A stretch of DNA of 64,000 nucleotides. Origin: Streptomyces atroolivaceus (GTDB lineage: Bacteria; Actinomycetota; Actinomycetes; Streptomycetales; Streptomycetaceae). The notes beneath the pieces were generated by a model. It did no database searches. It saw only the letters and a list, made by a program, of their open reading frames with translations, and was not told the origin of the DNA. Location: NCBI RefSeq assembly GCF_000717025.1, contig NZ_JNXG01000023.1:4756-68755 (forward strand). The letters run 5' to 3'. This document shows positions 36,221 through 44,842 of this stretch, piece after piece (positions within the stretch are counted from its first letter, which is position 1; every line of letters starts with the position of its first letter). The translations under genes and the position numbers were made by a program.

Positions 36221-37135
36221 ATGGACAAAGCCCCATGCCCGGTGCAGTCGGAGATCAAGACCATTCGGTTCTACTCCGATCGCGGAATCGTCGTGCCGAC
36301 GGACCGCAGCCCGGCCGGCTACCGCCTCTACAACGACGACACCGTTGCACGCCTGCAACTCGTGCGCACTCTGCGGGAGCTGGGGCTGGACCTACCCACG
36401 ATCCGCAGGGTCGTGGACCGCGAGCTCTCGCTGCCCGAGGTCGCGGCAGCGCACGCCGAAGCACTGGCAGTGCAGATCCACGTCCTGCGCCGGCGGCGCG
36501 CGGTGCTGACGGCTGTGGCCGAGCGTGGGTCCACACCTGCCGAGACGGAGCTGATGCACAGGCTGGCCCAGCTCTCCGAGGAGCAACGCCGACATCTGAT
36601 CGGCGATTTCCTCGACGTCGTCTTCGGCGGTATGGACGCCGCCCCTGCCTTCGCGGGGGTCACACGGTCGATGACACCCGAGCTGCCCGACAACCCGGAG
36701 GCGGAGCAGGTTCAGGCGTGGGTGGAGTTGGCCGAACTGTCTCTGGACCCGGATTTCCGCGCCCTCGTGCGGCGGATGGCCGAGTACCAGGCAGCTGAGC
36801 AGGCCCGAAGCGACACCATGGGCCCGCGTCGCGACATTGCCGCAGCCGTCCGGGACCATGTCGGCCCGGCTTCGGCCGCCGGAATCGCCCCGGACTCATC
36901 CCTGGCCGATCCGATCGTCGTGGCGTTCACGGCGCAGTACGCGCACCTTCTCGCCGAACCCGACGACGCTGCCCTTCGCCGTCGGCTGGCGACTCGACTG
37001 GAGAGCGTGAACGACGCCCGCTGGGAGCGCTACGTCCAGCTGCTTGCTGTGGTCAACGGCTGGCCTGCCCCGGAGAGACTGGCTCCAGTGCTCGACTGGG
37101 CCGTCCAGGCTCTGCGCGTGCGGACACAGCGATGA
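36221..37135 (+). CDS. MerR-family regulator with an atypical N-terminus
   Basis: 304 residues. IKTIRFYSDRGIVVPTDRSP and AGYRLYNDDTVARLQLVRTL are the second HTH helix and wing of a MerR protein, followed by a dimer helix and a 180-residue C-terminal domain. The normal opening of about 15 residues (RIGELARRTGVS-type first helix) is absent; instead the protein starts MDKAPCPVQSE. No other frame upstream supplies the missing helix. Either the gene was rearranged at its 5' end or the fold tolerates this; DNA binding may be impaired. Confidence 0.75.
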   Translation: MDKAPCPVQSEIKTIRFYSDRGIVVPTDRSPAGYRLYNDDTVARLQLVRTLRELGLDLPTIRRVVDRELSLPEVAAAHAEALAVQIHVLRRRRAVLTAVAERGSTPAETELMHRLAQLSEEQRRHLIGDFLDVVFGGMDAAPAFAGVTRSMTPELPDNPEAEQVQAWVELAELSLDPDFRALVRRMAEYQAAEQARSDTMGPRRDIAAAVRDHVGPASAAGIAPDSSLADPIVVAFTAQYAHLLAEPDDAALRRRLATRLESVNDARWERYVQLLAVVNGWPAPERLAPVLDWAVQALRVRTQR

Positions 37136-37587
37136 CGGGGCAGTCGCCAGGCGGCAGGGGCCGGACGCAGGGCCTCTGGCAAAGCCGCCGCACCCAGCGA
37201 CGCCGGCACAACGGATCGTCCTCGATCGCCCGCCACGCCACACCGGCCACCGCTCCTGCGCGGCCGCCACCTCCGCAACCCCCCGTAGATCTGGGTGCTC
37301 CAGCGGATCGTGGGTGTCCGCGTTCGACATCCACCGCCGGTTCCGTATGGAAACCCGCTGCCACCGAGGCGCATAACCGCACTCCCCACACCGGGCCGAC
37401 GTCCACCGCGCCGTACACAGTGGCGGCCGAACGCTTCCGGTCCCGCCATCGTGCCCCCGACCCGCCGCGAGGCCGGCCAGGCCCTGTCCGGCCGCGCAGT
37501 CTGCTCGACGCCAGCCACTGTCCACGACGCCAGTGCTGACCACGCGGCTCCGACCGGGCGAACCTGTGCATCCACTGACCCGCAGCC
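37136..37587. other. Gap without a recognisable gene
   Basis: About 450 bases at a convergent boundary (MerR + / EF-hand -). Cys/Trp/Arg-rich minus-strand translations might be a decayed gene, but no family was recognised. Confidence 0.45.
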
Positions 37588-38121
37588 TCAGCTCGTCGGG
37601 TTGCTTACCAGGCGGTCGCCCACGATGCCCGCCAGGTCGGGACGGTAGTACTCCTTGATGGCCTCGGCCCAGGCCGGCACCGCAACCTGGTCCGTGGCTG
37701 TCGGCTCCAGGCTGTCGAACAGAGCGTGGATGTTAGGAAGCGCGAAGCCGATGGCGGTCATGACCTCCGCGAAGACCGGTCGCGCGATCAGCCCGTCCCC
37801 GTCCGGATCCGCCAGCGCCGTGAGTGCCTCGGCGAACTCCCCGATCGCCTCGTCGAACCGTTCCGGCGCGAGCACGACCGCCTGGAACTCATCGAAATCG
37901 ACCCTGCCGTCACGGTTGGTGTCCAGTTCTTCGGCGAGGGCCCCCCAGAAGGCCCGGAAACCACTCAAGGCCGCGCTTTGCCTCGCCTGGGCTGCCTCGG
38001 GCACCGCCGCGATGACGCGGTTGGCCATCAGTTCGAAATCGTCGGCGTCGATGAATCCATTGCCGTCTGCGTCGAACAGGGTGAACACCAATCGAACCCG
38101 GTCGACCGCTTCTGTACGCAT
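37588..38121 (-). CDS. EF-hand calcium-binding protein
   Basis: 177 residues. EF loop 1 is DADGNGFIDADD (residues 17-28) and loop 2 is DTNRDGRVDFDE (67-78); both have full Asp/Asn/Glu ligand sets. Loop 3 (DPDGDGLIARPV, 105-116) lacks the final Glu, and a fourth site is degenerate. This layout matches calerythrin-type sarcoplasmic calcium-binding proteins found in Streptomyces, which buffer calcium or affect spore formation. It has a good ATG and stands alone. Confidence 0.9.
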   Translation of the reverse strand: MRTEAVDRVRLVFTLFDADGNGFIDADDFELMANRVIAAVPEAAQARQSAALSGFRAFWGALAEELDTNRDGRVDFDEFQAVVLAPERFDEAIGEFAEALTALADPDGDGLIARPVFAEVMTAIGFALPNIHALFDSLEPTATDQVAVPAWAEAIKEYYRPDLAGIVGDRLVSNPTS

Positions 38122-38616
38122 GAATGTCCTACTTCCCGATCCGCGAATTTGGCGTTGTCACGTTATCGAGGAGCGATCAGGAGGCGTTGGTGAATACATG
38201 CCATTCACGCGAAATGGTGAAGTGCGAGGGTTCGTGCGGATGCTGTCGCCGGCTGGCCCGATGGGGGGAGCGGTGGGTGCCGCGGGTCGGCAGGGTTGCA
38301 CAACAAGTTGGCGCTGGCCGTCGACCACAAGGTGGGCTGACGGAACCTGCCGAGGTCTCTCGGCATGCTGACCCTCATCGGCCTCCGTCACACTCTGCGC
38401 CGGAAAAACTCCGTCGAGCACACCTGGTGCCGGATCTTGAAGACGGTCATTTCCTGCTTGCTACGGCGCGGATCTTGGCGTCGGTGACGTTGTGCCGCTG
38501 CCGGAGCAAAGGGGAGCGTATGAGGTCGGCGCACGCCGCAAGGCTCCTCGATCCGTAGCAGGTGGGCCATCGGAGTGGAACCAAGGCGGCGGCTGGAATA
38601 AGCGTTCATGGGGGGT
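38122..38616. other. Gap upstream of the two-gene unknown locus
   Basis: About 500 bases with no convincing gene in six frames. It presumably contains the promoters of the EF-hand gene (-) and the unknown operon (+). Confidence 0.45.
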
Positions 38617-38630
38617 ATGCATTCATGCAT
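38617..38630 (+). promoter_or_regulatory. Palindromic candidate operator
   Basis: ATGCATTCATGCAT: two ATGCAT palindromes separated by two bases, 40 bases upstream of the first gene of the unknown pair. A candidate regulator site only. Confidence 0.35.
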
Positions 38631-38670
38631 CGATTCTTGACAGTAGTGGAAAGATCAGAGCGGAGTGGCC

Positions 38671-40326
38671 ATGCCCGACCACGCGCACCTGCGGCGGGCT
38701 ACCGCCTGGATGAGGCGAAGCGCCGACGTCGACGCCACCCGCTCCTCGGCTGCCCTGGACGACACGTCCGGCCACGCCCTGTTGGGGCTTGAAGGCGCCG
38801 ACGACGACTTCGGTCCCGGTTCCACCGCGCTGGAGCCGGGACGGCTGTACCGCAGGGTCAGCGGCACGGATGACCACGCGCGGCCCGTCAGCGACGAGGA
38901 ACTGGCGGGGTTGGGAGATCCGATGGCGGTCGAGTTCTTCCGGGTGGGCACGTTTCCGACAACGGTGCAGGAACTGCTGTCCAATCTTCCCGCGACGGCC
39001 GCCGCCTCACGCAAGGTGTATCTGGTCAGCGAGGCCGGGCAGATTCCGCCGGGCGCCATCGGCGAGCGCGACATGCGGTTCGCGATCACGGCCGCCGTGG
39101 GAGGCAGCCAAGTCGACCTTCTGATCAGCGCCCAGGCCGGCGGCGACCCCAAGCAGGGATTCCTTCAGGTCGCGGCGTGGGATCCCGGAGAAAAGGTTTT
39201 CAACTTCTATGCGCGGTTCGAATCGAGCTGGGTATGGGCGGGCAACTCCTGGCACGCGCTGGAGCCGGACTCACGGGGAAAGGGCTGCTTCGACAGCCAC
39301 GTCAACGGCAGCGTTGTGATGAAGGAGCTGCGGATTCCCTGGATCAACTGGCAATCCGAGCGGGCCACGATCCGGCTCGCCGAGGACGACCCGCTGCGCC
39401 ATGACCCGCTGTTCCAGCAGGTGACCGGAGCTCAGCGGCTGGAACTGACCGTCAGGTCCCTCATCACCCGGTGGACAGCGGCCCGTCTGACCGCGATCAC
39501 CGCGAACGGCGTTGTGAACCACCCCGACCGGCTGCTGCGTCACCTGTTCACCAGCACCACGATCAATCTCGCCAGCACCGACAGACAAAGCAGCAACATC
39601 ACGGCGGACAGTCCCGACCTGACGCTGCCCACAGGCTTTTGGTTGAATCAGGACGTCCTGTTCGACGACCTTCGCCTGTCCACACAGGCCGCCCCGCCCA
39701 GGGCACCGGCCACACGCTATCTGGCCGGCTTGAGCCGATTCGGTTTCCACCTGGAGGAGAAGCACAGCGGTTTCTCCCAGCCAGGCGACACGTTCTTCGC
39801 CTTCGTGGTTCCCGAGGCCGCCCACGAGGACAACGAGGTGGTCCGTCAGGCGGTCCGTACCGGGCTCATCTCGGCCAAGTTCGCCGCGTGCGTGCTGATG
39901 GTGGACTTCCCCAACCCGGTCTGCAGTCCTGCCCGCAGTCACCTTATGCAGTACGTGCCGACCATGCCGACCAAGACGGTGAAGTTGTGTGACAAAGTCG
40001 CCAAGGCCATCTTGGACGCCGTGCGAGCGAAAGACCTGCCCGCCGACAGTCCCGAAGGCCGCTTCGCCGCGTGCTGGCAGGAACCTGACGACGCCTGGCG
40101 GACGGTGTTCGGACAGCGGGTGGACGCCTATCTGCGTGCGGTCACGCAACAGATCCAGACCGCATCCGGATTCGACGACTACGTCCGTCTGGCCGAGTTC
40201 CGCCGTCGGCAGTTCCGCCTCATGAAATTGAATGAGTTCGAGCTCACCCTGCCGGTCACCAACATTTCCAGCAGTGCCCCACCGCTGGCGATGCGCGAGG
40301 ACGCCACCGTCGCAGAGCTCAGCTGA
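38671..40326 (+). CDS. Large protein of unknown family (first gene of a two-gene unit)
   Basis: 551 residues from ATG 38671, with GGAG five bases upstream. There is no signal peptide or membrane helix, so it should be cytoplasmic. Features: a charged N-terminus; a beta-rich block near 110-200 with LLISAQAGGDPKQGFLQVAA, FNFYARFESSWVWAGNSWHA and CFDSHVNGSVVMKELRIPW; and a middle with LTGFW-type loops. A C-terminal half follows with FFAFVVPEAAHEDNEVVRQA and VLMVDFPNPVCSPARSHLMQ, ending NEFELTLPVTNISS. Codon use is normal for Streptomyces, so it looks functional. I do not recognise the family. The second gene follows after 92 bases. Confidence 0.75.
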   Translation: MPDHAHLRRATAWMRRSADVDATRSSAALDDTSGHALLGLEGADDDFGPGSTALEPGRLYRRVSGTDDHARPVSDEELAGLGDPMAVEFFRVGTFPTTVQELLSNLPATAAASRKVYLVSEAGQIPPGAIGERDMRFAITAAVGGSQVDLLISAQAGGDPKQGFLQVAAWDPGEKVFNFYARFESSWVWAGNSWHALEPDSRGKGCFDSHVNGSVVMKELRIPWINWQSERATIRLAEDDPLRHDPLFQQVTGAQRLELTVRSLITRWTAARLTAITANGVVNHPDRLLRHLFTSTTINLASTDRQSSNITADSPDLTLPTGFWLNQDVLFDDLRLSTQAAPPRAPATRYLAGLSRFGFHLEEKHSGFSQPGDTFFAFVVPEAAHEDNEVVRQAVRTGLISAKFAACVLMVDFPNPVCSPARSHLMQYVPTMPTKTVKLCDKVAKAILDAVRAKDLPADSPEGRFAACWQEPDDAWRTVFGQRVDAYLRAVTQQIQTASGFDDYVRLAEFRRRQFRLMKLNEFELTLPVTNISSSAPPLAMREDATVAELS

Positions 40327-40418
40327 AGCCGCCCTCACCAGCCGGCACGGCATCACCTTCCGCGGCGCTGCCGACCGCTGCGTTCCGCCCCTCCGCCCTC
40401 ACGAGCAAGGACTACGTC

Positions 40419-41567
40419 ATGCCCACACTGGATGCCTACGCACCTCCCGGCAACCTCGACGATCTGGACGACTTCGGCCGCAAGGCATGGAACACGTTCA
40501 TCTCCAACACGGTCGACGAGGCCATTCAGGGCCCCGATCCCCAACAGGTACTGAACGACAGCCCAAGACTGCAGTTCTACAACCTGACCAGGACGAACAC
40601 GGACACGGATGTCCGGCATGCCCCTATCAAATGGACGGCGTTCCCTCGCGTCATCAAGATCACCTCCATTTCGGACCTCCAGCGATGGCAACGTGCCGAC
40701 GCCAGCCGTGACGTCCAGGACGAGTACTGCGAGTGGAGCGTCATCCGTGATGGCGCAGGAAAGATCACCCAGGTCACGTTCACCAGTGAAGGCCCCGAGT
40801 ATTGGGAGATTCTGGCGCAGACGAACCCGGGCAAGGTGCTCGAGCTCTACCAGAAATTCATCAGTCCGGACGCGCGCAAGGAGGACTTGTTCTCACCCAG
40901 CGGCAGATACGAGCCGCGCAACAAGTGGAACAACTCCACGAGCCACGGCGCCATGCACTTGATTCAGCCGAACAACACCCTGGGTGCAGAGATCGAATTG
41001 GCTGCAGCAGCCACCATCAGGCGTGTCATCAACGGCCAGGAGCTGACCACTGAGCAGGAGTTGATCGCCTGCAGCAAGTACGGCGCCCCCGAGCGCAACA
41101 GCGATCCGCATATCGGCGCAGGGGTCAACGCCCTGGCCCGCCAGAAGGCCGACATCAGCCTCGCCGACCCAGTTGGCCTGTACTTCGACGACTTGTCGAC
41201 GGATGGCTGGGAGACCCCGGACGGCTCCGACCCAAAGAGCTATTGGACCTATCTGAGAGGCGACTCGGAACACCGTGTCCGCGCCGTGTACGAAGTGCCC
41301 CCGGACAAGGGATTTGGCGTCGGGGACATCACCATCGGCGGGAGGACCATCGAGTTCGGCGCCCAGATCGCGGATTTCATCACCATCAGGCTCACCGGCA
41401 TCGCTTGCCGCTTCGGCGACTCCACCGTCCCGCCGCAGATCGCATGCAAGGAATTCTCCGCTGTCGACATGCGGGAAGAGAGCTTCAACGCAGCCGCGTT
41501 CTCCTCCTCCGGTCGCTTCCTGGATCCCCGTCCCACCCTCTCTTACCGCTCTTCCCGCGTCAGTTGA
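40419..41567 (+). CDS. Protein of unknown family (second gene of a two-gene unit)
   Basis: 382 residues with AAGGA upstream of the ATG. It is soluble and has no export signal. Striking segments that look conserved are DEYCEWSVIRD, FTSEGPEYWEIL, RNKWNNSTSHGAMHLIQ, NSDPHIGAGVNALARQKADI and VRAVYEVPPDKGFGVGDITI. The His in SHGAMH, the DPH unit and the Cys in EYCEW are candidate catalytic or metal-binding residues. I have a vague memory of similar uncharacterised proteins in other soil bacteria but no family name. It is probably cotranscribed with the gene before it, forming a two-protein system or a substrate-channelling pair. Confidence 0.75.
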   Translation: MPTLDAYAPPGNLDDLDDFGRKAWNTFISNTVDEAIQGPDPQQVLNDSPRLQFYNLTRTNTDTDVRHAPIKWTAFPRVIKITSISDLQRWQRADASRDVQDEYCEWSVIRDGAGKITQVTFTSEGPEYWEILAQTNPGKVLELYQKFISPDARKEDLFSPSGRYEPRNKWNNSTSHGAMHLIQPNNTLGAEIELAAAATIRRVINGQELTTEQELIACSKYGAPERNSDPHIGAGVNALARQKADISLADPVGLYFDDLSTDGWETPDGSDPKSYWTYLRGDSEHRVRAVYEVPPDKGFGVGDITIGGRTIEFGAQIADFITIRLTGIACRFGDSTVPPQIACKEFSAVDMREESFNAAAFSSSGRFLDPRPTLSYRSSRVS

Positions 41568-42062
41568 CAGGTTCCATCGCGGAGCACGTCGCGCTGCGCG
41601 AAACACGGCACGCCGACACGGATCTTGCGGTGCGACCTGCAGAAATCCCCTGCCCTGGGCCGGTTCAAGTGGATCTCCCACCATCTATGCAACTCGGGCA
41701 CCTCGACGAGGGATTTGTTGAAGCTGACGTCGTCGGGTGTCGGTCGGCGGTGGGCCGGCCGTGCATGGTCCCGCCGGCCCCCCGCCTTCGCTGCGGTGTC
41801 GTCGTCACCACCTACCAGTCCACCGACGGTCGCCCCTTCACGTCGGCGGCTTCTGCCAGCCGCCCCCCATTCAGGTCGTCAGCACTCCGGTGCCCGCCGT
41901 GGAGGAGCCGGCCTCCCCTCCATGGATCCCGTCTCGCCGGCTCCGATGCCCAGGGCAGTACGCCCGGAGCGCCGTGCCCGCTCGGCCGCCCGCGCCCAAG
42001 AGGAGGCGACCGGGGCTCATCAGCCGCGTCGTACACGCGGAACCGAGCGCGTCGACGGTGAC
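41568..42062. other. Gap without a recognisable gene
   Basis: About 500 bases after the unknown operon. Translations are Arg/Pro-rich and lack domain character. Confidence 0.45.
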
Positions 42063-42290
42063 ATGGACGTCGCGCGCAAAACCCTGATCAAGCGTGCGAT
42101 CCCCGACGTGCACCTGTTCAACGAGACCCGGGCCACCGCCCGTTACGATTACACCGCCTACCCGGCGCTGCCCGACATCCTGAAGAAGCCCTCGAAGAAG
42201 GACCCGGACGTCCAGCTCGTCGCGCTTGACGGTGTTCGGCTGGCCGGACCACAGGCCCGACATCTTTCCCGCGCTGATCATCACGGCCGC
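42063..42290 (+). pseudogene. Unidentified gene fragment
   Basis: About 55 codons read MDVARKTLIKRAIPDVHLFN, then ATARYDYTAYPALPDILKKP and KKDPDVQLVALD, which has the look of real protein. Past 42225 this frame loses character, while the next frame reads FGWPDHRPDIFPALIITAAR. A frameshifted fragment is likely; the family is unknown. Confidence 0.35.
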
Positions 42291-42470
42291 TCGGCGAGCA
42301 TCCGTTGGAGTTCGCCGGCTCCCGATGCCGTGGTTGGCGGCCGTCAGGCGAAGGCCTCACTTCACTGGGCCAGTCCCCTCCATCGGTCGATGGCCCGCCG
42401 CTGTCCGGCGACCCAGGCGTCTTGGGTCTCCAGCAGATGTCCACTCATATGTTGGAAAATGCTCTCGCTG

Positions 42471-42517
42471 TCCGTTCCCACTCGACATCCTGGCAGGCGG
42501 GGTCGAGTGGGAACGGA
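42471..42517. repeat. Perfect 16-bp inverted repeat
   Basis: TCCGTTCCCACTCGAC (42471-42486) and its exact complement at 42502-42517, with a 15-base spacer. It could be a terminator for an unseen gene, or paired ends left by an IS or MITE. Confidence 0.8.
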
Positions 42518-42688
42518 GGTGACGGCGGCCACGCCGACTCCCGATGTGTCGCTGTGGGGGAGCCGACGCGGTCTGCCGGCTCCGGGCACGCTCGTCGTAT
42601 CAGGCCCTGAGGACTCGTTCAGCCTCAAGTCGGGCCCGGGTATTCGGCCCAGGTGCCACCGTGATGCCGGATCACGCCGGTTCGGGCG

Positions 42689-42979
42689 TTACTGCCAGAT
42701 GAACAGATCGACGACCAGTCCGTTGTTCTGGCAGTAGAACTTGGTCGTCACCCCGGCGTTCTTCAGAACTGATCCCGCAGCATTGCAGTTCGCCCTGGTC
42801 CAGTACCAGTCGTAGTAGACGTAGCCAGCGGCGGTACTTGTCGCTGCCTTGGCGCTGACGGGTGCCGCCGCGACGGCGGTGGGCTTCTCGGCCGCCTGTG
42901 CTGCCGAAGCTGTCCCCAGCCCGGTGCCGACCAGGGCCGCAGCTACAGCCACGGTAGAGAACATTCTGCGTATCGACAT
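42689..42979 (-). CDS. Small secreted protein
   Basis: 96 residues from ATG 42979. A signal peptide runs to about residue 30 (MFSTVAVAAALVGTGLGTAS, then AQAAE). An Ala/Val/Thr-rich spacer follows, and then a compact C-terminal domain with two cysteines: YVYYDWYWTRANCNAAGSV and TTKFYCQNNGLVVDLFIWQ. The Cys pair probably forms one disulfide. This resembles the small secreted proteins of Streptomyces that end in an aromatic-rich module. Function unknown. Confidence 0.75.
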   Translation of the reverse strand: MSIRRMFSTVAVAAALVGTGLGTASAAQAAEKPTAVAAAPVSAKAATSTAAGYVYYDWYWTRANCNAAGSVLKNAGVTTKFYCQNNGLVVDLFIWQ

Positions 42980-43354
42980 GACGTCGGTCTCCTTTCGTTG
43001 ACAGGAACTCATGCGTGCTGCTTCTGGAGCTCTGTTGAGCGGTGAGGTCACGGCCGAGGCCTGACCGTGCCCACCTGCGGGGGTGGACGAGCCCGCCCCC
43101 GCACACCCGGCCCCGGCACCCCCTCTTTGGATTCGTGCGGTTGGGGTGTTCTCACCGTGCCGGGGCAGCCTGCGGGAAACCTTCGGGAACTCCAGAATCG
43201 GGCGATACCCGGTGGACAGCGGCGGGTAAGCAGGGTGACCGCCGCCGTCCCCGCCGCCATTCCCGTCGGCAAACAGCGCAGGTCACTGGGAATGACGCAC
43301 GTATCCCCGCGCAGCCGTCGGCATGAATCTGCTCGTCGAGACGGACGACAGCGA
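42980..43354. other. Gap without a recognisable gene
   Basis: About 375 bases between the small secreted protein and the IS1380 remnant. The first 40 bases hold the AAAGGAGA ribosome-binding region of the secreted protein. Confidence 0.45.
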
Positions 43355-44005
43355 GGGCGGCCACACAACCGGCCAGCCCTTGAGGACGTCGCCGTCGAGC
43401 TCGGCGGTCCAGGCTCCGTCGCGGATCTCGCCACCCGGTTCGACGGCGGCCACCAAGCGGAGGCGGGAAGCTTCAGGACAGTCTGGCGGCTCCCTGGTGC
43501 CGCGCGGCCGTGATCGACGAAGCCTGTCGGCCGATGGTGCCGGTCGGTCTTCTTCCAGGTGGCGGCGGCGCGTGTGCTGCTCGGAGTGCGCCAGTACCAG
43601 CACGCCATCCAGGTCCACGATCAGCCACCCCCGCCCGATGCCTCGTTCGGTGCCAGCTTCCATACGTACTCGCGGGCATAGGGCCGAGCGGTGCGGACCG
43701 CATCCAGGGCCATCGGCGCCGCAGCGGCGAGGCTGTCGATCAGACGGGAGACGGTCGGGTCGGAGACCACCGGCCGGACCACGTCAGGCTTGGCCCGCAG
43801 CATGCCGGCACCGGCCAGACAGTCCCCGCCCAGCGCGACCGCGAGCGCCACATGCAGCAGTAGCTTGCCCGGATCGTGCACCGCCAGGGCGCGAGCGCCG
43901 CCGATACCGCGGTATCCAGGCCGCTCGTGCGGGCGCTCTCGACCAGCAGCACACCCCCGGCCCGGGAGACCGCCGTGACCGCCGCTTCCGATACGGACAC
44001 GCGGG
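43355..44005 (-). pseudogene. Decayed IS1380-family transposase with its core deleted
   Basis: Pieces appear in three frames in the right order: SEAAVTAVSRAGGVLLVESA; AVHDPGKLLLHVALAVALGG and VSDPTVSRLIDSLAAAAP; LIVDLDGVLVLAHSEQ, which contains the first catalytic Asp region; TGFVDHGRA; VLKLPASAWW; AVEPGGEIRDGAWTAELDGD and GWPVVW. Intact members have well over 100 residues between FVDHG and the VPASAW block; here they are nearly adjacent. It is therefore an internally deleted, multiply frameshifted remnant that cannot transpose. Terminal repeats were not found. Confidence 0.75.
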
Positions 44006-44139
44006 TACGACGCCCTACGCGTCCTCACCTGAGGAGTGCCTCTCATCGGGGCGGACAGACCCCTGGACGAGCCCTGCCTGCCCAGTTCAGAGGCACTCTC
44101 CGGTGAGCTGACCGGCGGGTTGGACTCAGTTCGCACGTG

Positions 44140-44559
44140 TCACAGGACCCAGGATCCAGGCAGTTCCGGCAAAGTGTCGCCGACGATCAGACGCGGTCGC
44201 CGCGAATGCCACCGCGCATTGTCCGCCTGGCCGCGCAGCGGCACAGTAGCCAGTCGGAAGCGGGCATCCAGCGCATCGAGTTCCGCCTGGCGCGCGGCCC
44301 GAATCCTTTCGGTGAACACGGGCCATGCCTCCGCCAGCCAGCCGCGGCAACGAAGCATGTTCGCGTACTCCCAGACGAGTTCGGCGTCTAGGCCCTCTTC
44401 GACATCCTGCACCAACGCCTGCCACGCCTCCATCATGGCGTTGAGCGTCACCATCCCGTACCGCGCGGCCAAACCTCGGCTTGCCCGATGCACCGACGCG
44501 TAGTCGTCTTCGGTGAGCACCCCCATGTCCATGGACACAGCCTGCCAGCTGTTCCACAC
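44140..44559 (-). CDS. Hypothetical helical protein
   Basis: 139 residues from a GTG, with MDMGVLTEDDYASVHRASRG and LAARYGMVTLNAMMEAWQAL followed by helices rich in Trp and Arg (RCRGWLAEAWPVFTERIRAA). It is soluble and has no signal peptide. Alternative ATG starts at 44532 and 44526 sit just inside. The coding character is good. No family was recognised. It lies directly downstream of the IS1380 remnant's far end. Confidence 0.6.
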   Translation of the reverse strand: MWNSWQAVSMDMGVLTEDDYASVHRASRGLAARYGMVTLNAMMEAWQALVQDVEEGLDAELVWEYANMLRCRGWLAEAWPVFTERIRAARQAELDALDARFRLATVPLRGQADNARWHSRRPRLIVGDTLPELPGSWVL

Positions 44560-44842
44560 GGGATGGATGCGTCACCTCACCAGATAGAGCACCGCGGCCA
44601 GGATGAAGGCCGGGCCGAGAGGCAACAGCCCGGATCACAGGTAGTGGAAGCAACCGGCCAAGAGGCTGACCGAAGAGTCGTCATGAAAGCCCGAGGCTGA
44701 CGGAACATCGCTGCGTACATCGCATGGAAGAGCACACCAATGCCTGGCGCATCTACGTGCGTCTTCTCCCAGCATCATGGTTGTGGGCGGCATCAACGAT
44801 GCCCAGTGCTCCCCTCGATGGCTCGCCCCGTACTCTGCAGCC

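Noticed and set aside
38637..38642. TTGACA as a -35 box for the unknown operon
   Set aside because: The start codon is only 29 bases downstream, and no -10 element fits at 17-18 bases spacing.
39210..39235. tRNA-like T-loop sequence (GGTTCGAATC)
   Set aside because: It lies inside a well-supported coding frame, and no acceptor or anticodon stem could be built around it.
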